DNA of 64,000 bases from Azospirillum sp. RU38E (GTDB lineage: Bacteria; Pseudomonadota; Alphaproteobacteria; Azospirillales; Azospirillaceae). The stretch's first letter is position 1, and the number at the start of each line of letters is the position of its first letter. The DNA lies in NCBI RefSeq assembly GCF_900188385.1, contig NZ_FZOI01000001.1, forward strand, positions 1 through 64,000. The letters are read 5' to 3'. A program made the position numbers and the translations under genes. Below, piece after piece: positions 1 to 9,646 of this stretch. The notes under the pieces are model-generated. The model was not told the DNA's origin and made no database searches. It worked only from the letters and a program-made list of their open reading frames with translations.

Positions 1-91
1 CAAGACGACGACCGACCTCTGTGCCGACGGCGCTCCCATAAGAGTAACACCAGTTTCATCAACGGTGGGTCCGCGAAGTCGGTGAAAACTG
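1..91. other. Left edge, no supportable gene
   Basis: The first 91 bases precede repeat copy A. A minus-strand reading frame starting at an ATG near position 60 (MKLVLLLW...) would run off the left edge. It has no ribosome binding site and its residues become arginine/serine-rich at once, so I do not call it. Confidence 0.3.
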
Positions 92-250
92 ATACCAATC
101 TCCCTTGATCGTGACCGATCCAGGGAGATTTCGTGTTCCCTCATGCGCCGGGCGCTGCCTCCGGCAGCTTGGCTTACGCCGCACGTGCGGCGGGCCGGCG
201 GTCGCCGGCCACCAATCCGCCGAAATGTCAACCTTTCGGCGGATTGGTAT
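92..250 (+). repeat. Structured terminal-inverted-repeat element, copy A
   Basis: Full copy of the intergenic element family. It starts ATACCAATC and ends GATTGGTAT, a perfect 9-bp terminal inverted repeat. Five hairpins follow in order: H1 98-130 (AATCTCCCT / AGGGAGATT), H2 154-168 (GCTGCC / GGCAGC), H3 177-192 (palindrome around CACGTG), H4 193-210 (GGCCGGCG / CGCCGGCC), and H5 211-248 (15-bp arms, ACCAATCCGCCGAAA / complement). Conserved single-stranded pieces include GTTCCCTC before H2 and TTGGCTTACGC after it. It lies on the 3' side of the Lrp-type regulator gene. No transposase is encoded. Confidence 0.9.
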
Positions 251-327
251 GATTTGGTGTGCCTTTCAGGGGGCACAGCCTGTGATGCCCCCTTGTGTCC
301 GGGCCGAGCTCGGGCATCTGCACCGGC

Positions 328-813
328 CTATCCGGTGATCAACTGCCCCGGCAGCGGCAGTTCTGTGGTCTCCTTTACGGTGGAGACGACGATCATGCTG
401 TTTAATTCCCGCACACCGGGCAGCTTTGACAGTTTCTCGAAGAACAGCTGTTCATAAGCTTCGATATCCTTGGTCACGATCCGCAGCAAAAAATCAACCT
501 GGCCCATCAAGACGAAACATTCCTGCACCTCCGGGATACGGCGGATGGAGGCGCGGAAATCATCAAGCGTGTCGCCGCTATGCGCCTCCAGCTTCACATG
601 GCTGAAGATCAGCACATTCAGCCCCACCGCTTTGCGATCCAGCAGCGCCACCCGGCGCTTGATCACCTGATCCTCTTCCAGCCGCTGAATCCGGCGCCAG
701 CAGGGGCTTTGGCTCAGGCCGACCTTTTCGGCAATTTCCGCCGCCGTTGCCGATCCGTCCTTCTGCAGCAGGCCCAGGATTCGCCAATCCAAGCCATCCA
801 GCTCTTTCTGCAT
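328..813 (-). CDS. Lrp/AsnC family transcriptional regulator
   Basis: A 161-residue protein with the standard two-domain layout of the family. The N-terminal winged HTH runs to about residue 60 (LDWRILGLLQKDG...AEKVGLSQSPCWRRIQRLE). A C-terminal RAM/ACT-like effector domain follows (FVLMGQVDFLLRIVTKDIEAYEQL, then a VREL..MIVVSTVKET strand). Such proteins form octamers that bind DNA and sense amino acids. The gene is divergent from the small genes at 951 and 1310, with an AT-rich 137-bp gap that probably holds the operator. The effector and targets cannot be read from the sequence. Family assignment is secure. Confidence 0.93.
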   Translation of the reverse strand: MQKELDGLDWRILGLLQKDGSATAAEIAEKVGLSQSPCWRRIQRLEEDQVIKRRVALLDRKAVGLNVLIFSHVKLEAHSGDTLDDFRASIRRIPEVQECFVLMGQVDFLLRIVTKDIEAYEQLFFEKLSKLPGVRELNSMIVVSTVKETTELPLPGQLITG

Positions 814-950
814 GAAAATTCCTCAATTTGTGTTTAGTGCGCAAAATTCATGTTCAAATTACGCGCTGTGAAGGAAACTTGCAAAGAAATACCCCGGCAT
901 CTCCGTTAGGGTGCAGCCATCGTTCTTCCTGCTCTACCGGGGCCGCCGCG

Positions 951-1304
951 ATGTCTTCCGCCTACGAAAATCATGCCAGCCTGACCGTTTATCGTGACCA
1001 GCCGACAGGCGCGCGCATTGCCTTGGCGGTGCATCGGGCGGCCTGCGGTGCGATTACCCCGGTACCCTGGCAACGCCTCCAGGGGGTTGATCTGGGGGAA
1101 GCGGTGGATGCCGCGTTACGGGCTTCGCGTTCCACCCGCGCCTTTGCCATGCTGGTGACGGATGAGGTGCTGGGGCTGAATGAAGACCCCGTCAGCGTGC
1201 TGTCCCGCTGTCTGGCCCGCGCCGACCATGACCGGCTGTCCGTGGGCCCGGAAATGCGTGGCGCCAGCAAAGCCGTTGCCGCCCCCTTCGTCGCCGCGGA
1301 GTGA
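951..1304 (+). CDS. Hypothetical protein divergent from the Lrp-type regulator
   Basis: A 117-residue protein I do not recognise. No signal peptide or membrane segment is visible; the middle is a mixed hydrophobic sequence (GARIALAVHRAACG...AFAMLVTDEVLGL). I chose the ATG at 951 because the frame upstream of it is Cys/Ser-rich and unlike protein. No strong ribosome binding site precedes it. Its stop codon overlaps the ribosome binding site of the next gene, so the two are probably co-translated. Its position opposite an Lrp-type gene suggests control by that regulator (inference). Confidence 0.6.
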   Translation: MSSAYENHASLTVYRDQPTGARIALAVHRAACGAITPVPWQRLQGVDLGEAVDAALRASRSTRAFAMLVTDEVLGLNEDPVSVLSRCLARADHDRLSVGPEMRGASKAVAAPFVAAE

Positions 1305-1309
1305 GACCC

Positions 1310-1642
1310 ATGCCTGCCCCTAGCCTGACCCCGCCGCCGCCCGAATCGCGGCCGACCGATCCGGGCCGTACCGCCTGCTTTGCCGTGCTGGCGGAGCCCG
1401 ACCCAGCGTCGTTGCCACGCGTTCTGGAACTGTTCGCCAAGCGCGGGCTGGTGCCTTCCTCGGTGCAATCCCGCCTGTTCGAACCGGACGAGACACTGCA
1501 TGTCGATGTGCAGGTGCCCACGCTGACGCGCGACGAATCGGATTATATTGCCCGCTGCCTGCGGGCCATTCCGCTGGTGCGGCAGGTGCTCACCTCTGAA
1601 CGTCACCGCGCCCTGGCCGAGCCGCAGGCGTTGATCGCTTGA
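1310..1642 (+). CDS. Small ACT-like domain protein
   Basis: A 110-residue protein. After a proline-rich start comes one compact domain (about residues 22-98: ACFAVLAEPDPASLPRVLELFAKRGLVPSSVQSRLF...LHVDVQVP...CLRAIPLVRQVLTSE). Its strand-helix-strand-strand-helix-strand pattern resembles ACT domains such as the small subunit of acetolactate synthase. ACT domains bind amino acids and regulate partner enzymes. The ATG at 1310 follows GGAG at the right spacing, inside the stop region of the preceding gene. ACT assignment is by pattern only. Confidence 0.65.
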   Translation: MPAPSLTPPPPESRPTDPGRTACFAVLAEPDPASLPRVLELFAKRGLVPSSVQSRLFEPDETLHVDVQVPTLTRDESDYIARCLRAIPLVRQVLTSERHRALAEPQALIA

Positions 1643-1676
1643 TGCTCGGTCCCTGGGCGGTTTTCTGACCGGGATT

Positions 1677-1727
1677 GGGTATGAGAGCCGTGTGCGTTTA
1701 AACGGAAACGCACGCGGCTCTCATACC
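1677..1727. terminator. Long inverted repeat after the ACT-like gene, abutting repeat copy B
   Basis: Arms of 22 bases (GGTATGAGAGCCGTGTGCG... and its complement with one mismatch) enclose a 6-base loop. The right arm runs into the ATACC end of repeat copy B. The left side reads GATTGGGTAT, close to the opposite element end. It could end transcription of the 951-1642 pair, although no T-run follows. Confidence 0.6.
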
Positions 1728-1883
1728 AATCTCCCTTGATCGTGACCGATCCAGGGAGATTTTGCGTTCCCTCAGACGCCGGGCGGGCGCATCCGCGCCC
1801 TTGGCTTACGCGGGCACGTGCCCGCGGGCCGGCAGTCGCCGGCCTCCAATCCGCCAAGGGTCAAACCCTCGGCGGATTGGTAT
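1723..1883 (+). repeat. Structured terminal-inverted-repeat element, copy B
   Basis: Full copy with perfect ends ATACCAATC and GATTGGTAT and the same five hairpins as copy A. Stem sequences differ: H2 is GGGCGC / GCGCCC, H3 is the palindrome CGGGCACGTGCCCG, and H5 has CCAATCCGCC / GGCGGATTGG with an inner AGGG / CCCT. It lies between the convergent genes ending at 1642 and 1945. Confidence 0.9.
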
Positions 1884-1944
1884 AAGTCCTTGTTCAACGA
1901 GCGGATTCACGCTCCAAAGCGATTCCGCTTTTCCGCGATCCACT

Positions 1945-2898
1945 CTAAAGGCCCCGCAGGAAGCCCAGCAGCGCCTGGTTCACCGCATCGGGCGCTTCCT
2001 GCTGCACCCAGTGGCCGGCATCGGGCACCAGAATGGTACCGCGATAATCGGTGCAGGTAAGGCCATCCATGGTCTTCAGCGCCTTGTCCATGCCTGGCAT
2101 CCGCAGCACCCCATCCAGCTGGCCAGCGATGAAGCAGGCCGGTACCTTGATCGGCACGCCATGCCAGGGGGCCGTCAGCGCCCAATTGCGATCCAGATTG
2201 CGATACCAGTTCAGCCCGCCGCGATAGCCGGTGCGGGCGAACGTATCGGCATAGAGACGCAGATCCGCCTCATGCAGCCAGTCGGGCAGCACCTCCACCG
2301 GCGCACAGCCCTGCACCAGACCGACATCCGGCACCAGCGCCGGCCAGCCCCGCCCTGCCGCCGCCCCGGCCGCAGAGGCACCCACCAGCAGGCGGCGGTG
2401 GGTTTCATAAGGGTCTGCCCCCAGATCGGCCTCCGCCACGCCCGGTTCCTGGAAATAGACCATGTAGAATCGGTCCATCCCCTGGGCGCGGGCCATGCTG
2501 ATCAGGCTGCCATGCGGGCCGCGCGGCGACCAGGGCACGGCCAGCCCCGCCACAGCGCGGAACCGGTCGGGCCGCAGCAAGGCGGCGTGCCAGGCCACTG
2601 GCGCGCCCCAATCATGACCGATAATGGCGCATTGATCGATGCCCAGTGCATCCAGCAGCGCCACCTGATCGCCGACCAGATGCAGGATGGTGTAATCACC
2701 CCCATCATCCGGGGCGTCGGTACCGCCATAGCCGCGCATGTCCGGGACAATCACCCGATATCCCGCCGCCACCAGGGCCGGCACCTGATGGCGCCAGCTA
2801 TGGCCCAGTTCGGGCCAACCATGGCAGAGCAACAGGGCGGGGCCGCTGCCATGGTCCTGATAGGCGATGCTGATTCCATTGGCCCGTACCTGCGGCAT
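1945..2898 (-). CDS. Alpha/beta hydrolase, epoxide hydrolase-like
   Basis: A 317-residue cytoplasmic enzyme of the epoxide hydrolase / haloalkane dehalogenase branch of alpha/beta hydrolases. HGWPE near residue 26 is the oxyanion motif. GHDWGA near residue 94 carries an Asp nucleophile rather than Ser. GQLDG holds the acid and GHWVQQEAP the catalytic His. A Tyr-rich cap (FYMVYFQEPG) lies between, as in epoxide hydrolases where lid tyrosines activate the oxirane. The substrate cannot be inferred. It is the last gene before repeat copy B and appears to be transcribed alone. Confidence 0.88.
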   Translation of the reverse strand: MPQVRANGISIAYQDHGSGPALLLCHGWPELGHSWRHQVPALVAAGYRVIVPDMRGYGGTDAPDDGGDYTILHLVGDQVALLDALGIDQCAIIGHDWGAPVAWHAALLRPDRFRAVAGLAVPWSPRGPHGSLISMARAQGMDRFYMVYFQEPGVAEADLGADPYETHRRLLVGASAAGAAAGRGWPALVPDVGLVQGCAPVEVLPDWLHEADLRLYADTFARTGYRGGLNWYRNLDRNWALTAPWHGVPIKVPACFIAGQLDGVLRMPGMDKALKTMDGLTCTDYRGTILVPDAGHWVQQEAPDAVNQALLGFLRGL

Positions 2899-2979
2899 GA
2901 TGGTCGCTCCCCGTTGATTTTGGGGGGATCATAGCGGTGCTGGCCGGGCACCGCTATGCCGCTGCATCTCTCGCTATCG

Positions 2980-3330
2980 TCATCCAGCGCGGGATTTGAA
3001 CGCCTTCAGCCGCTTATTGAAGTCGGCGGCCAGCTTTTCCATCCGTTCGGTGGATTTATTGTAGGAATCGGCATCAATCCGGCCCCGTACCTTTCCTTCT
3101 GCGGTCAGGCAGGCCTGATATTCATCCGTCGCCGCGATGTAAGATTTCACCATTTTGGCCGCCTCCGCCATGTCGGAGGCGGTGGCGCTGCTGCCGTCCG
3201 GCAAGTTTGGCGGATCGCCGATCTCACAGCCGGCCCAGGCCGGGCTGCTGCACAGAATCAGGCTGGCGATGGCAAGGGTGGCAAAACGGCCACGTCGCTG
3301 GATACCGGAATGCTGGTGCTGGATACGCAT
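2980..3330 (-). CDS. Small secreted protein, paralogue 1 of a three-member family
   Basis: A 116-residue protein. The ATG at 3330 is preceded by GGGAGAGGG; a longer upstream reading is unlikely. It begins with a basic stretch and a signal peptide (LAIASLILCSSPAWAG), then a mature domain with two cysteines: C-x4-PPNLPDG...VKSYIAATDEYQACL...MEKLAADFNKRLKAFKSR. The gene at 3811-4125 is nearly the same protein and 40080-40628 a longer relative. The function is unknown; export and one disulphide are inferred from the sequence. Confidence 0.8.
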   Translation of the reverse strand: MRIQHQHSGIQRRGRFATLAIASLILCSSPAWAGCEIGDPPNLPDGSSATASDMAEAAKMVKSYIAATDEYQACLTAEGKVRGRIDADSYNKSTERMEKLAADFNKRLKAFKSRAG

Positions 3331-3549
3331 CTGCCCTCTCCCATCCGTTTGCCACGGCGGTACAGGACCGGCGACCGCGTTGGGGCGGTCCCATCCTGTC
3401 ACTGAACGCCTGTCAGGCGTCAGTCCACCGGGAATGACTGGTTAATCGGGCAGCCGGCCACCTTCTCTTCCACTATGGCAAAAGGGTATTTGTGCGATGC
3501 AGCAGCGTCAATAGCCTATCGCAGGGAAATATGTCTTTGGCACAGTATT

Positions 3550-3709
3550 AAACCAATCTCCCTTGATCGTGAACGATCCAGGGAGATTTCGCGTTCCCTC
3601 GGGCGCCGGGCGGGCGCATCCGCGCCCTTGGCTTACGCGCCACGTGGCGCGGGCCAGCAGTCGCCGGCCTCCAGCCCGCCTGAAGGTCAGCCTTCAGGCG
3701 GGCTGGTAT
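3550..3709 (+). repeat. Structured terminal-inverted-repeat element, copy C
   Basis: Full copy between two paralogous genes on the minus strand. The left end is degenerate (AACCAATC) and the right end reads GGCTGGTAT. H5 is rebuilt as CCAGCCCGCCTGAAGG and its complement, a different sequence from copies A and B but still almost fully paired. H3 is CGCGCCACGTGGCGCG. H4 is partly mismatched. Confidence 0.88.
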
Positions 3710-3810
3710 TGCGCCGCCATAGGACAAAACGGAAAAGCCCGCATCCGGCAACCGGATGCGGGCTTTTGCATACAGACCGCAGGCGGCAGGGCCACCTGGA
3801 AGGCCGGAAA

Positions 3811-4125
3811 TCAGCCAGCGCGGGACTTGAAGGTCTTCAGCTGCTTATTGAAGTCAGCGGCCAGCTTTTCCATCATCTCGGTGGACTTGTTATAGGCGTT
3901 CATATCCACCTTGCCCTTGCCGGCGGCTTCCAGGCAGGCCTGATATTCCTGGGTGGCGGTGATATAGGCCTTCACGGCCTTCATCGCGACGCCCATTTCG
4001 TCGGCCGAAGCGGTGGCGCCATCGGGCAGAGCCGGCGGGTTGCCCTGTTCGCAGCCGGCGCCAAAGGCGGTGCCAGCGGTCAGCGACAGAAGGGCGGCAG
4101 AGATCAGCAGAGCGGCGGTCTTCAT
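3811..4125 (-). CDS. Small secreted protein, paralogue 2 of the family
   Basis: A 104-residue protein starting MKTAALLISAALLSLTAG, a clear signal peptide cleaved near AFGA. AAGGA precedes the ATG at 4125 at usable spacing. The mature part matches the 2980-3330 product along its length: C-x4-PPALPDG, VKAYITATQEYQACL, NKSTEMMEKLAADFNKQLKTFKSR. Two cysteines are conserved. Tandem placement in the same orientation suggests local duplication. I know no characterised homologue. Confidence 0.83.
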   Translation of the reverse strand: MKTAALLISAALLSLTAGTAFGAGCEQGNPPALPDGATASADEMGVAMKAVKAYITATQEYQACLEAAGKGKVDMNAYNKSTEMMEKLAADFNKQLKTFKSRAG

Positions 4126-4440
4126 TGAGGTTAGTCCTTGATAAGGTGATACAAGATTTCGATCGTCAATTCGGTCGCGTCTTGTCCAGGGCGGGTGTAA
4201 TAAAAACGCCACCAACGGATGGATACGCTACAACCTGCGCATCCACATCAATAACCAAGATTGAATAGCCTGATTACTCTGACGCGCGATCGATGAGATA
4301 CTTTGGTTGACCGTCACCGTCAATTACCAGCACTTCCATTGCTGCTATGCAACATGCGCATTGTCTAAAATGCAATCAAATTGCGTCAACAGTGACGCGA
4401 AAAACTTAAGCGGTAGCGGTTGCGAAATGGTTAACACGAT
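4126..4440. other. AT-richer intergenic region upstream of paralogue 2
   Basis: About 315 bases without a convincing gene, clearly less GC-rich than its surroundings. It must hold the promoter of the secreted-protein gene at 3811-4125. No dyad or known operator stood out. Confidence 0.5.
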
Positions 4441-4479
4441 AAATAAAACCCCCGCACCAAAGGATATGGTGCGGGGGTT
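4441..4479 (-). terminator. Rho-independent terminator of mdh
   Basis: Read on the minus strand, a 12-bp stem (AACCCCCGCACC / GGTGCGGGGGTT) is followed by TTTTATTT, 35 bases past the mdh stop codon. Confidence 0.9.
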
Positions 4480-4514
4480 CCATCGGACACCGGCCCCGAC
4501 GGGCCAGAGCACTA

Positions 4515-5483
<969 letters not shown>

Positions 5484-5705
5484 TCATTCCCTTCGATTAG
5501 GTCGGATCAGGAAAGTAAATTTCGTCTGGAGCAACCGCGAGGGGGCTTGCTTTCAACTGGCCGCGACGCGGGTGACCCTGGGCCGGGTGCTTAGCCCGAA
5601 ATGATGCAGTGGGCAAGCCGACAAGGGTCGAGGGTGGGGGGAGGCTGGCAAGCGCCTGCAGCAACCCCCTCATGCGTCCCGTCCGACAGGCGGGCAGGGG
5701 GTGTT

Positions 5706-6368
5706 TCAGTGCGAATGGCCATGCCCGTGACCATGATCATGGCCGTGATCTTCCACCTGACCGGTGCGCAGTTCGCGGATGGACTGGCGGCTGATCTGCC
5801 AGGACGCACTCAGCGCCAGCCAGGCCATCACCAGGGCCACGGCAATATCCGGCCAGCCGGTGCCGGTGCCGAACACACCCAGTGCCGCCGCCATCACGGC
5901 GATATTGCCCAAGGCATCGTTGCGGGAGCAGAGCCAGACGCTGCGCATATTGGCGTCCCCCTGCCGCCAGGCATAGAGCATGATGGCGGTGCCGACATTG
6001 GCGGCCAGGGCCAGCGCGCCGACCCAACCCATGGTTTCCGCCGTCGGCACCCGCCCGCCCAGCACATTCAGCAGCGATTGCACCGCGACGAACAGGCCGA
6101 TACCGCCCATGGAAAGCCCCTTCACCAGGGCCGCCCAGGACCGCACATGCAGGGCGGCCCCCAGCACGAACAGGCTGATGCCGTAATTGGCGGCATCGGA
6201 GAGGAAATCAGCGGCATCGGCCTTCAGGGCGACAGAGCCGGATTGCAGGCCGGCCAGCATTTCGAAGACGAACATGCCGCCATTGATCAGCAGCGCCAGC
6301 CAGAGCACCCGGCGATAGGCCGGGCTGGTGGGGCCATGGGTGGGGGTGGGGCAGCAGGAAGCAGACAT
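5706..6368 (-). CDS. Cation diffusion facilitator family efflux protein
   Basis: A 220-residue inner-membrane protein with about six hydrophobic segments. A Cys/His-rich start (MSASCCPTPTH) and a C-terminal HGHDHGHGHGHSH tail probably bind metal. Transport-site candidates are in ALKADAADFLSDAANYG (helix 2, D..D type) and CSRNDALGN (helix 5, N..D). It lacks the long cytoplasmic C-terminal domain of CzcD/YiiP. It is divergent from a MerR-family gene sharing the intergenic operator, so Zn, Cd, Co or Pb export under that regulator is the likely role. Ion specificity is not readable. Confidence 0.87.
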   Translation of the reverse strand: MSASCCPTPTHGPTSPAYRRVLWLALLINGGMFVFEMLAGLQSGSVALKADAADFLSDAANYGISLFVLGAALHVRSWAALVKGLSMGGIGLFVAVQSLLNVLGGRVPTAETMGWVGALALAANVGTAIMLYAWRQGDANMRSVWLCSRNDALGNIAVMAAALGVFGTGTGWPDIAVALVMAWLALSASWQISRQSIRELRTGQVEDHGHDHGHGHGHSH

Positions 6369-6410
6369 GGGATTTTCCCTTGTCAGAAGGAGAAGCTGCC
6401 CGGAAAGATG

Positions 6411-6435
6411 GACCCTGTAGCCGCTACAGGGTCAA
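6411..6435 (-). promoter_or_regulatory. MerR-type operator/promoter for the efflux gene
   Basis: A perfect 23-bp dyad, GACCCTGTAGC-C-GCTACAGGGTC, overlaps a minus-strand TTGACC at 6430-6435. A CATCTT element lies 19 bases further on. The long spacer filled by the dyad is typical of MerR-family activated promoters, and the half-site matches those of CadR/PbrR/ZntR-like regulators. Confidence 0.85.
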
Positions 6436-6446
6436 GGGGGATGGGG

Positions 6447-6854
6447 ATGCACAGGGATTACCGTATCGGCGATCTGGCCCGCGCCACCGACACGGCGGTG
6501 GAGACGGTCCGCTATTACGAGCGCATCGGCCTGTTGCCGGAACCGCCCCGCACAGAGGGCAATTACCGGCTGTACGGGGAGGCCCACCTGAACCGGCTGC
6601 GTTTCATCCGCCGGGCGCGGGCGCTGGGCTTTCACCTGGATGTGATCCGCGACCTGCTGGGCATGGTAGACCGGCCCGACCAGCCCTGCGCCAGCATCGA
6701 CCAACTGGCCCGCGCCCAGATGGCGGAAGTCGATGCCAAGATCGCCGACCTGACCCGCCTGCGCGCCGAACTGGCCCATGTCGCCAACCAGTGCCATGGC
6801 GGCACCGTGCGGGAATGCCGAATTGTCGAGGCGTTGAGCGGTGGGGAGGGGTGA
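6447..6854 (+). CDS. MerR family metal-responsive regulator (CadR/PbrR-like)
   Basis: A 135-residue regulator. The winged HTH (YRIGDLARATDTAVETVRYYERIGLLPEPPRTEGNYRLY) is followed by a long dimer helix (QLARAQMAEVDAKIADLTRLRAELAHVANQC) and a metal-binding tail. Cys lie at DQPCAS, NQCHGG and VRECRI, the CadR/PbrR pattern. An alternative ATG sits two codons upstream at 6441; 6447 has better spacing to AAGGGGG. The dyad at 6411-6433 is its expected target, controlling the divergent efflux gene. Confidence 0.9.
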   Translation: MHRDYRIGDLARATDTAVETVRYYERIGLLPEPPRTEGNYRLYGEAHLNRLRFIRRARALGFHLDVIRDLLGMVDRPDQPCASIDQLARAQMAEVDAKIADLTRLRAELAHVANQCHGGTVRECRIVEALSGGEG

Positions 6855-7107
6855 ACCTGACTGATTGAAAACCTGATGGGGCACAGGGGAGGGCTTGGCT
6901 GCTGGTCGGTGTCTCCGCTATGCACGCAGTATTCGCATACGTTCGGATGCGATTAAGGGGTGTATGAATTATAAAATACAACCATTATCGACATAATGAA
7001 TAACCAGTGATACAGTTTATAGATTCATAATGATTTCTGTATCAATTTGAAATTTCCCGTTTTCTATCAAAATTTTAGTGTCTGTTCGGGCTGCAAAGGG
7101 GGACGAC

Positions 7108-7938
7108 ATGGCCGTCAATAATCTCCTTATTCTGGCGCATGGTAACAACCCCTCCTCCGGGGGGAACCCCTTTGCGCATGTCGGGAAGATGGCTGGTGCT
7201 GCAGCGCCGGATGGCCTGTTTGCGCCCGCCAAGGAAAAGGTGGGTGCGACGTCCCCACCATCCACCAATGGCCCCGGTACGACGACCGACCGGGTGGAAC
7301 TCAGCGGCTTGGCGCAGGCACTGACGGGGCAGGCCGCCGCCTTCTTCAACCAGATGGATGAGAAGGAGCGGGGCTCGCTGGAAACCCTGGTCAAGTCCGG
7401 CAAGGTTTCCGTCGATGATGCCGTGAAGGGCCTGCAATTCTGGGCCGATGAGGTGACCTTCACCAAGGCCATGACCCTGGTGGCGCCCACAGCGCAGGAG
7501 ACGGATCAGGCCCGGCAGCGCGACGATTCGCGGGCGGCTTTTGCGGCGGATTTCCAGGAATTCGCCGCTATCAGTCGGGAGAATGAGGCGCGCAGTGAAG
7601 AATATATCAAGGCCGTTGAGAGCGGGAGCGGCGATGTGGCGGCGGCCCGCGAACGGTTGGACGAGGTCTCGGCCCGCTATCGGCAGGCCTCGGCCAAAGC
7701 CCGCCAAAGCAACGCGGCCATGGGGGATACGGGCCTCGCCATTCAGGATGGGTTTCAGCAGCGTTTCCAGGCCGTGGCGGACGCCAAGGCGGCATCCGGC
7801 CACCCGGATGGCGGCGCGCCCGCCAATGCTGACAACAAGGCGGCGGCGGACCGGCTGGCCGCTGCCGGGCTGGGCCAGCTTGACTTGAAAGAAGCGCGCC
7901 GCCGGTTCGCGGCCAGCGTCACCGATTTCCCCTATTAA
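7108..7938 (+). CDS. Hypothetical coiled, Ala/Gln-rich protein
   Basis: A 276-residue soluble protein of unknown function. The first 65 residues are low-complexity (Gly/Pro/Thr). Then comes TTTDRVELSGLAQALTGQAAAFF, which resembles short motifs seen in surface or flagellum-associated hypothetical proteins. A helical, charged region follows (about 130-215), and a disordered linker and short C-terminal helix end in TDFPY. No signal peptide is visible. GGGGGA precedes the ATG. The 250 bases upstream are AT-rich and probably hold its promoter. Confidence 0.7.
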   Translation: MAVNNLLILAHGNNPSSGGNPFAHVGKMAGAAAPDGLFAPAKEKVGATSPPSTNGPGTTTDRVELSGLAQALTGQAAAFFNQMDEKERGSLETLVKSGKVSVDDAVKGLQFWADEVTFTKAMTLVAPTAQETDQARQRDDSRAAFAADFQEFAAISRENEARSEEYIKAVESGSGDVAAARERLDEVSARYRQASAKARQSNAAMGDTGLAIQDGFQQRFQAVADAKAASGHPDGGAPANADNKAAADRLAAAGLGQLDLKEARRRFAASVTDFPY

Positions 7939-7962
7939 GGGCCGGCTCCCCTGAAAACCAAA

Positions 7963-7990
7963 CGGGCCGGGGGGATATCCCCCCGGCCCG
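7963..7990. terminator. Perfect 28-bp palindrome between convergent genes
   Basis: CGGGCCGGGGGGAT and its exact complement lie between the plus-strand gene ending at 7938 and pckA ending at 8042. It probably serves as a bidirectional transcription barrier. No T-run follows. Confidence 0.6.
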
Positions 7991-8041
7991 CCGGTTGCCT
8001 CCCCGGTCGTGGAGGCGCCAGGACAGGTGGTGCCTGGATCG

Positions 8042-9646
8042 TTACGCGGCGGTACGGATACCGGCGCGCACAACCTTCTCGTCCACCTGGTCCTGGAATT
8101 GGGTGAAGTTGGCTTCGAACCGCCGCGCCACCTCATGCGCGGTGGCGTCAAAGGCGCTCTTGTCCGCCCAGGCATTGCGGGGCAGCAGCACATCCACCGG
8201 CACGCCCTCGCAGCCTTCCGGCACGGCCAGACCGAAATTCGGTTCCGGCTTGTGCGCCACGCCGGCCAGCTTGCCCGACAGGGCGGCATTCACCAGGGCG
8301 CGGGTATGGCCGATCTTCATGCGGCTGCCGATGCCATAGGCGCCGCCGGTCCAGCCGGTATTCACCAGCCAGCAATTGGCGCCATGGGCCTGAATCTTCT
8401 GTCCCAGCAGCTTGGCATAGGCGGTGGGGTGGCGGGGCATGAAGGGCGCACCAAAGCAGGTGCTGAAGGTGGCCTGCGGCTCTGTCACGCCCTTTTCCGT
8501 GCCGGCCACGCGCGCGGTGTAACCGGACAGGAAATGGTACATGGCCTGTTCAGCCGACAGTTTGGAAATGGGTGGCAGCACGCCGAACGCATCCGCCGTC
8601 AGCATGATGATGTTCAGCGGCTGGCCACCCAGGCCCGTGTCGGACGCGTTGGGGATGAAATCGATGGGGTAGGAGGCGCGGGTATTTTCCGTCAGCCTGG
8701 CATCATCCAGGTCCAGGTCGCGCGTGGCCGGGTCCATGATGACATTTTCCAGCACCGTGCCGAAGCGCCGGGTGGTGGCATAAATCTCCGGCTCGGCCTC
8801 GGCCGACAGGCGGATCACCTTGGCATAGCAGCCGCCTTCGAAATTGAAGACGCCATTATCCGACCAGCCATGTTCATCATCGCCGATCAGGGTGCGGCTG
8901 CTGTCGGCCGACAGGGTGGTCTTGCCGGTGCCGGACAGGCCGAAGAAGATGGCGGTATCGCCCGCCGGCCCGATATTGGCCGAACAATGCATGGGCAGCA
9001 CGCCCTGGGCCGGCAGCATGAAATTCAGCACGGAGAAGATCGACTTCTTGATCTCCCCGGCATAGGAGGTGCCGCCAATCAGCACCAGCTTCTTCTTGAA
9101 GTTGATGACGACGAACACGTCCGACCGCGTGCCGTCCCGTTCCGGCACCGCATGGAAATCCGGCACCTGCAGCACGGTGAAGCCCGGTTCGAAGGCCAGC
9201 CGGTCGGCCAAGGCCGGGCGAATGAACATGTTCTGGGCGAACAGATTGTGCCAGGCGTGCTGGGTGACGATGCGCACCGGCAGCCGATAGGCCGCATCGG
9301 CCCCCGCCCACAGATCCTGCACGAACACCTCGCGCCCCTGCAGATAGGCGGTGACGCGGGCGTGCAGCCGGTCGAACGCCTCTTCCGTGAAGGGCTTGTT
9401 CGGCCCCCACCAGATATCGGCCTCTGTCGTTTCCTCCCGCACGGTGAATTTATCGTTGGGGGAACGGCCGGTATGCTGGCCGGTAATGGCGACCAGCGCG
9501 CCATCCTTGGACAGGGCAACCTCGCCGCGCTTCAGCGCCTGTTCATACAGGGCGCCGACGCTGAGATTCCAATGGGCGGCCTTCACATGGGCCAAACCCA
9601 GATAATCAAGGCCGAATTGGCTGATGACGGGACCAGTCTTTTCCAC
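8042..9646 (-). CDS. pckA: Phosphoenolpyruvate carboxykinase (ATP)
   Basis: A 534-residue enzyme converting oxaloacetate and ATP to PEP, CO2 and ADP, the entry step of gluconeogenesis. Visible motifs are [12 protein letters not shown] (substrate site), [14 protein letters not shown], the PEPCK P-loop [13 protein letters not shown], and the metal/ATP segment [23 protein letters not shown]. The length matches the ATP-dependent class, not the GTP class. In many alphaproteobacteria pckA lies next to chvI/chvG; here about 5 kb separates them, on opposite strands. Confidence 0.97.
   Translation of the reverse strand: MEKTGPVISQFGLDYLGLAHVKAAHWNLSVGALYEQALKRGEVALSKDGALVAITGQHTGRSPNDKFTVREETTEADIWWGPNKPFTEEAFDRLHARVTAYLQGREVFVQDLWAGADAAYRLPVRIVTQHAWHNLFAQNMFIRPALADRLAFEPGFTVLQVPDFHAVPERDGTRSDVFVVINFKKKLVLIGGTSYAGEIKKSIFSVLNFMLPAQGVLPMHCSANIGPAGDTAIFFGLSGTGKTTLSADSSRTLIGDDEHGWSDNGVFNFEGGCYAKVIRLSAEAEPEIYATTRRFGTVLENVIMDPATRDLDLDDARLTENTRASYPIDFIPNASDTGLGGQPLNIIMLTADAFGVLPPISKLSAEQAMYHFLSGYTARVAGTEKGVTEPQATFSTCFGAPFMPRHPTAYAKLLGQKIQAHGANCWLVNTGWTGGAYGIGSRMKIGHTRALVNAALSGKLAGVAHKPEPNFGLAVPEGCEGVPVDVLLPRNAWADKSAFDATAHEVARRFEANFTQFQDQVDEKVVRAGIRTAA

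Noticed and set aside
92-1883. Repeat copies considered as a CRISPR array or as tRNA/rRNA-like genes
   Set aside because: Copies are dispersed rather than tandem with spacers, and none folds into a tRNA cloverleaf. No CRISPR array, cas gene, tRNA or rRNA was found in the window.
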